Position numbers and translations under genes: made by a program
DNA from: Capniomyces stellatus
Lineage: Eukaryota; Kickxellomycota; Harpellomycetes; Harpellales; Legeriomycetaceae
Assembly (NCBI GenBank): GCA_001661515.1
Contig: LUVW01000013.1
Span: 720,649 to 784,648 of the forward strand
Direction of reading: 5' to 3'
Length of the DNA stretch: 64,000 nucleotides
Notes under the pieces: generated by a model
What the model saw: the letters and a program-made list of their open reading frames with translations, nothing else
Databases searched by the model: none
Told to the model about the DNA's origin: nothing
Shown: positions 38,001 to 48,952 of the stretch, in pieces
Position numbering within the stretch: the first letter of the stretch is position 1
Layout: every line of letters begins with the position of its first letter

Positions 38001-39496
38001 TGGACTATATTTACAACATGACAGTAAGCCAAAATTTTAAGTTTGAGTCTTTAGACTATGCTGTTTGGGATTCGATTCTAGATCCGCACTCCGAGTACCC
38101 GGGTGTCTTCAGGTCCGATTGCAGAGAGTCTCAAAACCAGGCTTTCTTTGTCCAGCTGCAAGGTCTCAGAGTGTCATCGTTTCAGAGGAATTTGGTTGGC
38201 ATGGAAACTCATATTATAGAGTTATTTTCGCATTTGTTTGATTTGGGCGAGCTTGACCTGTGCAGAATTTCTGTTAAACACCCCTTATCGCTCCGGTCTT
38301 TAATACATTTTAGCTCGCTTCTGGGAATGCAAAAGCTTGCCAGCTTTCTTATAGCATGCGAATTTCCCATAAACGATACCGATAGAAATGGCTACACGGC
38401 GTTGCACTTCTCTGCGAGTTTTGGAAGACCGGAGATATCAAATTTTTTTTTAGCACTGGGCATACATTTTAGTCAAAAATCGCTAACTGGTGCAACACCC
38501 TTGGGTATTGCGTTGAACTACGGATACGTGGTCATAAGTCAAATGATTATTAACCACTCTAGAAACGTGCACTCTGAGCATATTCTTTTAAACAAAAACA
38601 CGAATACTTCAAATATAGACACACAAAGCACCAACTCTGCAAGTTTCATGCAACTGCCGCTTTTGACACAAGTAGAAACTTCTCATACAGGTCCGATACC
38701 GATTTCAGTTGCTCAGCTCAACAACAATATTAAGGCGTCTAACAGTGTTGGAAGCCCTGGAATTCTGAACAACAACACTCCTACCCCAGACATAGATAGG
38801 TCAAAATTCAACTTTATCGATGATTTGAACAAAACACAGTCCACCATATTGCTTGATAGTACACCGTTTTCTATAACAATGACAACGCCTGCCATCCACG
38901 ACGCCAACTCGCTACATAATCTAGGCAATGGTTTTAGAAACCAGCGTTCAGCCTTCAATAGTGCAAACAATGACTCAATCAGTCCTGTATCTTCAAGTGT
39001 AGCAAACTCGCTAGTTGCCTCTAGCTATAATAATAGCACGAGTCAGACTGGGGCTCGTTCATCCAAGTTTGGTGTTACCAATAACGCTGGCACCAGCGTC
39101 TCTGGGTTTGACAACCATATATTTTCGCACCCCAATATACTGGGGTCTTCTGAGTCACCCAATGCTGGTGCGTTTGGAGGCTTTAACACAGCCGGCTTGG
39201 GATTCGGGTCCTCAGTTAATACTCCTTTGAGCTCAGGAACAATCAATTTCACTCGGGGCCAAGAGCCTGGTCACACGTCAGGTGGAAATCAAAATTCCAC
39301 CAACATGTACCAACTCAATGCAACCAACGAGAAGAATGGAGTCGTCTCTAACTCTCAGTTATCTAATGACATGTCGAAAAGCAACAACCACACTATAAAC
39401 ACAGCACCAGAGCATATACTCGCCAATACCAACCATAGCCCTAATGCTTTAGATATCAACTTTAACTGGTTGATGCAAAACGGCCAGCGCGATTAG
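35028..39496 (+). CDS. Mga2/Spt23-like transcription regulator with IPT/TIG and ankyrin repeats
   Basis: Two exons, 35028-36005 and 36230-39496, with a phase-0 junction (GTAAGG donor, TTTTTAG acceptor); 1414 residues. The family controls lipid desaturation and hypoxia genes in fungi. Seen in order: a disordered Ser/Asn-rich N terminus; the conserved Mga2-type region with SRVETQIKLTLKLVD (about 380) and CTSCMRREYKRTLRRK (about 455); FNCSDLMDFSSGEILLPTRI followed by TCYCRHH (about 550-580); an IPT/TIG domain starting PPKISKLSHSNGPVAGG (about 795-870); and ankyrin repeats with TALHFSASFGRPEI (about 1010-1100). A long Asn/Ser-rich tail ends FNWLMQNGQRD. Yeast Mga2 and Spt23 end in a membrane anchor; no hydrophobic segment is visible after the ankyrins here, so this protein may be soluble. 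It is a family-level call, not a proven orthologue. Confidence 0.85.
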
Positions 39497-39920
39497 CCTG
39501 CTTTATAAGTACGCATATTAACCAAATTATTCAAAAAAAGACACTTATCGCCAACAACCAAAACTCTATCTTGGTAATATTCCCGATTGATATAGCACAG
39601 CCAAATAAATGGTCATATACAACAATGAAGGGGTATTTTAATTAGTATTTGCCAACTAGCAAGAGACTTGCTTATTAATTAGCTATAGTTTTCTAATTTT
39701 ATGGATATACCATAATGGAATGTTTACTGCAGCAATATAAAAAAGTGTTTACTGTAATTTTAATATAATTATTAACATAAATGGCGATTTAGCCGGTGCT
39801 GGGTTGCTTGTTATTTATTAACAATGTTTTTTTTTTTTTAGAAAATAATTAATTGCTAGGCTAATAAATCAAAATAGAGTGTGGGATTGAATTGTAGTTG
39901 GTTCATAACAGACCCAAGAC
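39497..39920. other. Intergenic between convergent Mga2-like and PHB2 genes
   Basis: AT-rich shared 3' region. No gene or clear element is visible. Confidence 0.65.
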
Positions 39921-41478
39921 TTATTTATCGTTCACATTAAGCATAAGGTTGCTAGAGTCCAACAAAACTCTGTTTTGTGAGTTTTGGAGAGTGTTGGCAA
40001 TATCACGAGCCGTTTCAATACGACGTAACTCGATGAATCCTGGCTGGTCTCTGATAGCCTCACCAATAAGCTGGGCAGATTTAGCCTCACCTTCTGCTCT
40101 AACAATAATGGACTTCTTCTCTTGAAGTGCACGGGTTACAATAAACGCAGCACGCTGGGCGTCTTGTTGGGCTATTTGGTTTGGTTTTGGCATTTAAGTC
40201 AAGATGAATAAATAAATTGTTGGTTATAATAGGATCTTAAAGCAGAGTAAAATCCGGCCAAAAGTACACAGGAATAAATATAGTTGGGGTATGTATAGTT
40301 TTATAAATAAAAAGAGTCAAGTGCTGTGTATATCGTAAAACTTACCAATTTGCTTGGCCTCTACAGCGCTGGTAAATTCAGGGCTAAATGCTATGTGTGT
40401 TAACGACACATCGTCCAAAATAATGTTGAAAACGAGTGCCCGTTTAACCAAAGTATCGCGAACAAACTTGCTAACCTAAACAGTTTTAGAATATTAAATT
40501 GTATATAAATCAAACCGTTATTCACAATCTTAAAGTATTCCTATCTGGCTTACTAACCATAACACCTGGTTCAAGCATATACACCTCATAAATCTTACCT
40601 TTTCTCTCTGAGTTATCAATTGTGAGGCATTAAATTGCGCAACAACGCTTTTAAGAACTTCATTCACAATTGAAGGGAGGACTCTCTCGTCAAAGTCTTG
40701 ACCGAGTGTTTTATAGATCTCAGGCAATGCATTGATATTTGGCTTTGATAGTACACGGCAGGTGATGTTAACCATTTGAAGATCTATCAGTGGCAGTTTA
40801 AGTTGATTAGGTTCAGATGTACTTTACATGTTTTGTTTTTTTAATAAGATAAAAAAAAGTGATAGAAAATGATGAATGTGGAGAGTAGATTGTTGGTGAT
40901 TATACCAAATCAAGAGATCTCCAAGTTATGAATCGATCGGTACCTTTAGATCCTGTCAATGACTGAATTGTTCTGGGCTTAGCACGAACATCGTATATTA
41001 CTGGTGTTTCGATCCATGGAATTTTAAAGTGAGTTCCCTCAGCATGAATTTCTTTTCCGACTCCAGAAACACGCGAGTACTTGATCGCTCTATGACCTCC
41101 ATCAACTATATAAATGCAAAGCAAAATTTAAACTCTGTACATTTAGCACTCAAAACTTTACATTTGTTCACAAACACATAAGCCAGGTGACTCTGTATTT
41201 GCATGTTTTTATTTTGCGGTTGTAGAAAAAGTCGAATTCTAGCAACTTATCATTGTCAAGTGGTGTCTGTTATGTTAAATATAAAAACTCCTACCATTAT
41301 ACAAACTTTCGCTCAGTCCCCAAATAACCAGTCCAGCTCCAATGCCCAGAATACCCATACCTTTCACTGCTTTGGGTGGGCCTCCTCCTCCTCTACCGTA
41401 ACCCATATTGTTGCTGAACATGCCCTTTGCTTTGTTTAAAAGGTCATTTGTTTGTTTGTTGTTCCAAGGATTGCTCAT
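39921..41478 (-). CDS. PHB2: Prohibitin-2
   Basis: Five minus-strand exons: 41478-41295, 41105-40944, 40783-40599, 40475-40346 and 40171-39921; all phases close, giving 303 residues, the normal size. Prohibitin-2 assembles with prohibitin-1 into rings in the mitochondrial inner membrane that scaffold proteases and lipids. Signatures: a glycine-rich N terminus then a membrane anchor ([20 protein letters not shown], about 40-59); the SPFH/PHB domain with [53 protein letters not shown]; and the coiled-coil end with [17 protein letters not shown]. Donors are GTAGGA, GTACCG, GTAAGA and GTAAGT; acceptors are TAG. It converges on the Mga2-like gene. Confidence 0.96.
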
Positions 41479-42408
41479 TTTATCTTTACACTTTTGTGTT
41501 TATCAATCCTGTATTAAAGTTAATAGTACGATTAATCTAAATTGATTTAATGATCAGTGTTTCAATCCAGTTTATATTGAGGTTGAGCTTTTTGCGATTT
41601 ATCTACCTGGGCTTTTTTTTCAATACTTTGCTATATTTCCATTGTTGCTTTTTTTTTCCTGATAACTCGAATCTTTGTGAGCGCCAATTCTTTTTTATTA
41701 AAAAAATGCGTTTCGATTCGACCAAAACTGTTGATTTTAGATTGAGCTAATAACAGTTTTTGTTTGACAGCATTAGATGGTTGAATAAAGGTTTAAAGGA
41801 CTGATTGGTTTATTTGCTAATTTCAACATAGCCAATTTACTTGCTTGTTTTTATTACTGCTGAAATTTACTTTTAACTATTCATTATTTTTTTTTTTTTT
41901 ACTAAAGCTGGTTTTCAGATATCAATAATGATTATACGTGGGGTTTGCTTGGGCTTCAATATATCCAACCCGCGTACAAACATTCTGCATGCCAATGTAT
42001 ACTCAGCTAGACCCAACCCACAATCAAAATATCCAAACCCTCAGTGCATATCTATAATTTCTTATATACCAGCAAAGTAACGAAAGTGCATTCGCGTGCC
42101 ACTGAATCGACAAAGTTATTAGAATCCAGCATACTATTTATTAACTTTGGAAAAAGTACATTTGCTTTAGCACAATGCCTAAATCCCAAACATCCAGCTA
42201 AAATAGACCAAGCTTAACTAAACCAAACTAAACCAAGCTTAACTAAATTAACCCTAACTAACCAAATAAACTAAACCAAATTAAGCTTAGTTAAGCCTAA
42301 ACAAACCTAAATAAAATTTGCAGTTGTTTAAATTGAAAATGCAGATTAAAAAGATAGACTCTGGTATTGTCATTAGTGTGAGCGAGTGTCTTCCATTTTT
42401 CAATGCGA
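41479..42408. other. Intergenic between PHB2 and the nucleoside transporter
   Basis: 930 bp, AT-rich. Near 42195-42310 there is a degenerate run of AACTAAACC-like words, with an imperfect palindrome around AAGCTTAACTAA / TTAAGCTTAGTT. No gene is supported. Confidence 0.65.
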
Positions 42409-44457
42409 TCAACAGCTAATGCTAATAACCCAGAATGAAGCAAATGCGCCTAGAACCAGGCCAAATGACAAAAAAAAGCTCATGATACTCCCAGCCAGCG
42501 CAGGGTTGCGGCTTATTTTTGGGCCGGTCATCATTGCGCTTGAAGCAATCCATCCCCCAGATGTTCCTAATAAAAAAACTAGTAGTAAAAAGTAGTAGTC
42601 TGAAAACATGCTTTTATCGGCACTAAAAGGTGAATCTTTGATAATTACATGTGTAGCTGGTGTATTGAGATTGGAGAAGTTTGTCAAATGGGTTTTAGGA
42701 TGGCCAGACTGGCACGGCACATTTGAGCCAAGTAGTAAAGGCAAAAATACAATCCGCAGATACGATGCCATGTTTAAAATTACAGTTATTAGAATAGACT
42801 GGCTTAGCTGGAGTGTCTGTTGGTGATTGTTAACCAGCGAATTGACTCTGCGGGAAATAAGCTCAACAATCTCCAATAAGCGAGAAGCCACATCGTTTGT
42901 ATATAGAGCCAGGTAACGGCCGTAATAGTCGCCCACGTTAAACAAAACGAAATGCCACTCCAACAAAAAGTATATTCCATACTTTCCACCGATAGACTCT
43001 ATTAGCGCAGTAAGTGCAGGAAACAATCCGATTGTTATAGTGAAGACTACAACCAGTGCATGACAAAAGTACTTGATTTCTTTAAATGTATCTAGTATTG
43101 AGCTAGGTTGTAGCGAACTGGCAGGATCTAATTCGTCAGCAGTTTCCCCAGAAATGCAAACTATTTCGCCTCTTTGAACATTGGCAGTATAGCTTGGTTT
43201 TTTTGTAAGTCTGTAGAATCTAAACGCTGTGTAAATCGTCAAGCCTGCTGATATCAAAAAGCACACACACGTCCTTATTTTTAAATTAAGCGACATCTCA
43301 GCTTTTCTGACAGCTGACGTAGAACCAAGACCTGATAGGTAGGCTGTGATGAGCTGCACAATCGCAGCAACCATTCCGGCTACAGCTAAGTTGGTATAGA
43401 ATTCGAATTAGGCTACTTGTGAAGAAGCGTATTTTAGTTAAACTGTATAGAAAACAAAATTGTAAAAGCTTACCTTGGCCACTTTATACAAGCATTTAAT
43501 GATTTTTTTAAGTAAAAAAGCAAAAAAATGTTACACTTTTTTGCTTTGCTTTATCCAAATTGCGTTTATTGCTTTTCACGCGCAAGATTAATATAAACCC
43601 AAACAGTATTATAATAGTTTGTGTATGTGTAGATTCGTATATCCAGCGTTACCTCATCATTCCTTGCATATTTATAGGAGGTACCATTGATGTGACAGCA
43701 AACAGCGAATTCTGCGAGTACCCTGTGATGCTTGCCGAGGTGGATATAAGCACTATGGCAAAGTAGAACGCACGGGTTCCGCTCAACTCGTCGATAAATG
43801 GTACAATGGCAAGAATAGCGAATATAGCCGAATTTAAAATAAAGCCTGCCATAACTCTCTTATCGCTGTTTGCCTAGATTGCATTACAAATAAATCATAT
43901 GCCAGCCACAGTAAGTATACTGTACCAAAAATCAAACTACAAATCAAGTAAAGTGGATGTGTTCGGATACCTTATGTTGCGTGATAAGCGAGTACATTAA
44001 AAACACAATGTTGCATCCCATAAACATAAGAGCAAAGTAGCTATTGAAGTTGCTTTCAAAGTCTCCTCCTTTGAACTGCGCCTGGAAAAATGAGTTTGCT
44101 GAAATGATTGCTAAGTGATTTAGGTATTGTTACATATAAATGAAGGAGTATTTTTCATTCATTCTATACCAAGTTGTTTCTACTTTAGCACCATTGCTCA
44201 CAGTTTCGGTGGAAAATAAATAAATATATATACATTAAAAACAAACATAGGGATTGAAAAGTACCATTCCATGGAAGCAATGACGCAAGGCCGCACAATA
44301 AAAACGTATAATACATATCGCTGTCATAATTGACTTGGAAACCATCGGTCTCACTTGTTTCTCCCTGACTAATCCGACCATCGGCTACATTTACATTTTC
44401 GCTTTCGTTGAGTAGATTTTCACTGCTGTTCCTACCAAGGTTGACATTGTTTCTCAT
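42409..44457 (-). CDS. Equilibrative nucleoside transporter (SLC29/ENT family)
   Basis: Five minus-strand coding exons: 44457-44265, 44098-43971, 43873-43653, an 8-nt microexon 43481-43474, and 43385-42409. All phases close, giving 508 residues. It is a facilitative nucleoside carrier in the plasma or vacuolar membrane. Signatures are GLASLLPWNANSFFQAQF in TM1 and its loop, and the TM4-TM5 stretch QNSLFAVTSMVPPINMQGMM followed by SGQ from the microexon and AVAGMVAAIVQL, matching the ENT pattern MSGQG-x-AG. Also seen are a hydrophilic central loop and C-terminal helices, including FSDYYFLLLVFLLGTSGG. About eleven hydrophobic segments can be picked out, as expected. Without the microexon the frame is lost exactly at this conserved motif. 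Neighbours give no functional hint. Confidence 0.9.
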
Positions 44458-45113
44458 TTTATAACAATGTAAATGGATGGCTTTATATTTTCTTCTTGTA
44501 TAAAGGAGAGCCAGTGGCGTTTGAAAGTTTAAAAGTTTAAAAGTGTTGAAGCGTATTTAATTTAAATTATTAGAGCTTTTCAAAATGACTAGTACAGAAC
44601 AAAAATAAATAGAAAGTTGGTATTTTGGTTTGTACTATTTAATGTGTTAGCATGTTATTTGGAGCATTGATATTCCCATTTCTGGTTTTGCTGGTTATAA
44701 CATGTTGAAATTTTTAATTTAAGTAAATAAACAGCTCATTCGAAATCCAGCTAAAAACGCTTGGCCGAATTTGTTCATTTAATTAATTTAGTCAACCACT
44801 AAATTGTTGATTTCTCTTATATTTTTTTGTTTTTTTTTTTTTTACCAAGACTACACTTTGATTCGTTATTACATTTACATTTTGTCTAACATTCTTAAAC
44901 GTTTGCAAAAGCAAAAGTTGTAGTTTTCTTTCTTTTAAAACAGATCTTGTGCCAATTTGACACATTTTTCAATCCAAAACGTCTAGACACTTACACTTGC
45001 AACAAGCACAAAAGAAAAGAAAAGCTCAGCAGCTTAGAGGTCAAAAAACCACTCGACTACACTTAACCCTTGCTTTTTTTATAATCTAGCGGTATCAAAA
45101 ACAAAACAACAAA
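44458..45113. other. Divergent intergenic region (ENT / small membrane protein)
   Basis: 656 bp of AT-rich DNA between two genes starting in opposite directions, so it probably holds both promoters. No other feature is recognised. Confidence 0.65.
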
Positions 45114-45599
45114 ATGTCGATTTTTAGCAGTCGAAACCTGAAAATTACGTTTCTTGCTACAGTTATTCCTTTGGGAGTTTGGGGAGGAATCGAATTAAAA
45201 GATCTATACGAAAAACGAAACATTGGTAATTTTGGAGAGTACAGGAAGGGGTTGGGAAATGGCGAGGATATGAGCTTGGAAGAACTCCGCGCATCCAGGT
45301 AATAGATACTAGCGGAATTCTTTGAAGTATTTCTTTGTATCTTTTGTATAAATAGAAGCGTGTTTTTCGAATTGGGATGGATTGGAATTATAAAATCTAG
45401 CCTTCAGCAAAACTAATTGCAGACCGATTTAGAAATACACCTTTAATTGCGTTTGTACTGAAACATTTGTTGTAGAGACAAGCTGTTGAAAGAGAAGAGT
45501 AAACTGGAATCCGAGATCATAACTCTAATTTCAAAAAAAGAAAAGGCCCAAGGTTTATACGAAAAAAATAAAGACCACCCCAATTTTACTGAGAGCTGA
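45114..45599 (+). CDS. Small single-span membrane protein with coiled coil, hypothetical
   Basis: Two exons, 45114-45298 and 45476-45599; donor AG|GTAATA, acceptor TTGTAG, phase 2, giving 102 residues ending at TGA. I do not recognise the family. Visible parts are a short basic start (MSIFSSRNLK), one hydrophobic segment (ITFLATVIPLGVWGG, about 11-25), a charged linker and a C-terminal heptad-rich helix (KLLKEKSKLESEIITLI, about 64-80). The size and shape resemble small mitochondrial inner-membrane assembly factors, but that is only an impression. The splice sites and continuous helix across the junction support a real gene. Confidence 0.55.
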
Positions 45600-48500
45600 G
45601 TGTAGCAGCAACTGTTTGCATTTCTGGTTGGTACCAGAATATGTGTATATAAAACATATTTTACTAGATTTCACATTATCATGCCTATTTAGAAACTGCA
45701 ACAATGTCCGAGTGTAGACAAAACGTTTAAAAATATAACATACAAACCATTGGCCAACATCAACAGGAATGCTTTGCATTACCTTTTTTTGTAAGGAAGC
45801 GTATGACTAGTAGCAACGATGTAAAGTGTTTTGACTTAACGAAGACGCGGGTTTTTTTGGTATTATAAATATAGAGGTGTGTATGTGCTGAGTTGCAACT
45901 TTGGTAACTTTTTGCAAGTTGAGTTCGGTTAGTATAACGTATAGTATTGCGCTACTAGAGTGAAAGGAATAAACAGCATGGCAAAGTATACACTTTATCT
46001 TTTAATTAGTGTGGTTCGTTGCTACACAACTAGCTTGTTTGAAGACTCGATGTTCGCATATTTGCTTTGCCGAAAGCAAGTATGTCCTTATTAGGATTAG
46101 ACATACTTTTTTTTTGAAGACATTAGTCCGGTCAAAGTTACAGACCGAGGGTTTTTACCAAACTAAACACATTGACTTGTAGTTAGTGTAAAAAGTCATT
46201 CAATTCACACTTTGTGAGCTTAACGGTCAAGATGCAATAACAGTAGTAATAGTGCAATGGGGTTTTTTTTTAAAGTAAATGGAGCAGAACAAAGCAAAAC
46301 TGTGCTTTTCGGAAAAAAGAAAAGTAAAGGTGTATGTGTTTCAATAGAAAGAAAAAAGCGATGATGTTGATTGGCCAAAGATCAATAACTTTACATTAAA
46401 AAATGGTGGAATTCTTGCAAAAGCAGTGAAGCAAATTCGATTTATATGAAAAAAGGTTGCGGAATTAATCGATTGTTATAAAATGTGTGGATAATTATTG
46501 GGGATGCACTTCAAGGTTAATGAATGCCTAATTAGTTAAGTGTTAAACCAAGCTTAACAACTGGTTAGAGACGAGAATTTGTTTCTGGTTACGAACCACG
46601 ATTTAGAATTTTGGATTTTTTTTTTTTCGAATTTCGAATTTCGAATTTTGAACCTGATTTGTTGGGTTTATTGATGATAAAGTTGCAGATTAAAAAAAAA
46701 AAAGTGAGTTCGATAAAACAAAATAGCACATTGGGTAGTTGAGAGAATGAAAGAATGTATTTAACTAGAGGACTGTTGAGTGGGTTGGCTTGAATGGATG
46801 TTTTTGTTGCTAACAAAATCATTTGGGTTAGGTGTGCGTTAGGTCTGCATTTGCTTTTTGTAGAATAAGTATGATGGTTCGAAGCTATTACGAATTTAAA
46901 TAGAGCGTAGCAAATCAAGAGATAGATGCTCACTCCAAAGCTTGATTATAACTATGGGCATTTTCAACATTTGGAGAGGATTCGGGTAAAATTGACTTTG
47001 CTGCAAGGATGGCATTAATAAGTCCAAGCTGAGAGCAAATGTGAGTTAGCAAATGGCAGATTTAAAAATAAATAGATTTGTGTAGAAATAGTAGGACATT
47101 ACAAAGTGGGTTAAATAAATTATCATTGAATTACAAAGTAAACAGCCAAAAAGGGACATGATTAAAAGTGAGAGAGGCCATGCTGTGTTTACTTTCAACT
47201 AAATCTCATCAATTACAAATAGGTATAATACATGGTATTTTAACGAGTAGATGGGAGAATTACTCTACAAAATAAGCAAATGGATTTTAAAAAAAAAAGG
47301 TGAAAATCAAAAAGAAGGAAAGTAAGAAAAAAAAAGCGAAAACCCAAATTAAACCAATTTCAATTTGAAATTACAACCAAACTAAGCCAAAGGGCCCCTG
47401 TAAGATTCAAACGGGAAAAACGCCTAGTCAAAGAAAGGCCAACTAGAAAAGCAGCATTTTAATAGTTTAAAAGTAAAGAATAGAGAAAGAAGTATTTAGG
47501 AATCAAACAAAGCCTTAGCTAGCAACAAAGAGGGCTGAAATAGAAACAATTAAAGGATAAAGCAAGAGCAAGAGCAAGAGCAAGAACGAGAATGGTAGAA
47601 ATAATCGTGAAACTGACAAAATAAAGAGAACATATAAACTGGGAATAGCTAGATAAAGATTAATTTGTAAAACTACTTGAATTAATTAAAAACCTGGTTA
47701 GTGATAATCTCGATTAGAAAAATACACTTTGCTTAATAGAAAACGTTTAAACCCCCCCCCCCCCCCCCCCCCCCCCTTTTTTTTTTTTNNCCCCCCCCCC
47801 CCCCCAGTTCTCTTTGTTATTATTGAGAGTATCGAGGTAAATAAAAAACCAAAACATAAAATAGAGATATTATCAAGTAGACTTTATATAAAAAAGGACC
47901 AAATCTTGGAGCGTAAAGTTCATAACAGACGGCTTAAAGACAATTGAGACCAAGGTAAGAGTTCAAGGATCGATCTCGAATGCATAAAACATACACAACG
48001 CACAACTACTATGGTTCAACTAAAACGAATCAGGTTATTGTTTGAAGGAACTTTGAATCAATGGGAATAAAAGCACAATGTATTCAAATTCCAGTTAAGC
48101 CTGGATTCAGTGTGAATAAGGATTTGAGTAAATAAATAACAAAAGAGACGTTTGGTTTGGATAGCCAGCCCTCATAATTAATGTTTTTTTTTAAAAAAAA
48201 GAATGTTGTATTACTTGAGTCAAATTCCAGAACTGAAAGGACGAGAGTGAAAAGAGAACTAATAAATATAAAAGCGACAAATAAAAGGTCGAACTATGAG
48301 TGATCAAAGATAAAGATTGGAATCAGGAATTGGTGTGGCAAAGCACACCAGTTTGAAACTATCCAAATAAGATCAAATACATTTAATACATCTGACTAAC
48401 ATCTTTTTTTTTGGTTAATGTTACTGTTTTTGCATAACAGTAATAGGGTGTGGTGATTTAGAAATATCGGCATAGATCGCTTGTCTTGGAAAAAGAAGAA

Positions 48501-48952
48501 TCAAGCTGGCGGTATAGAATAGCAAGGCGCTGTTGATTGTCACTGTAAGATATCTGTTCAGAAACAAGGTAATTTAAAAATAGGTTATTGAAGGTAGTAT
48601 TAAATGCTATACAACAAGAGAAACTATTGAGAAACTGTTGAAAATCTGTTGAAAATCTGTTGAAAAAGAAAAAAAATAATCTGTTGGAATACAAGAGCTG
48701 AATTAGTTAAAGTCAAAGATAGTATAAGTGCGGATTAATATAAAAAGAAAACACGCCAACAGAACTGTGTGACAAATAGAACAAGAGTCAAGTACGTTTT
48801 TAACCAAGATTCTTGATTTATTGATATAAACGAATTGTATTTAGCGTAGTAACAAGGTATTGGCAAGGATCTGGGTATACAGAGAAAAGAGTTGAAGGGT
48901 ACTAAGCAAACGATTTAAAAGGAGCAGTCAAAGAAGGAGTTATATTTGAGAG
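45600..48952. other. 3.35-kb intergenic region upstream of casein kinase 1
   Basis: AT-rich and, from about 46.5 kb on, purine-rich on the plus strand (the sense strand of the next gene). It includes short AAGAGC repeats near 47565-47590 and the gap-bordering homopolymers at 47752-47805. No gene could be supported. Confidence 0.65.
47752..47805. other. Assembly gap: poly-C / poly-T / NN / poly-C
   Basis: About 25 C, 12 T, two N (47789-47790) and 15 C. This looks like a failed homopolymer join rather than biology. Confidence 0.85.

Noticed and set aside
42195..42310. Internal telomere-like repeats (CCCTAAC-like words)
   Set aside because: Only one clear CCCTAA occurs; the rest is a degenerate AACTAAACC simple repeat without a regular period.
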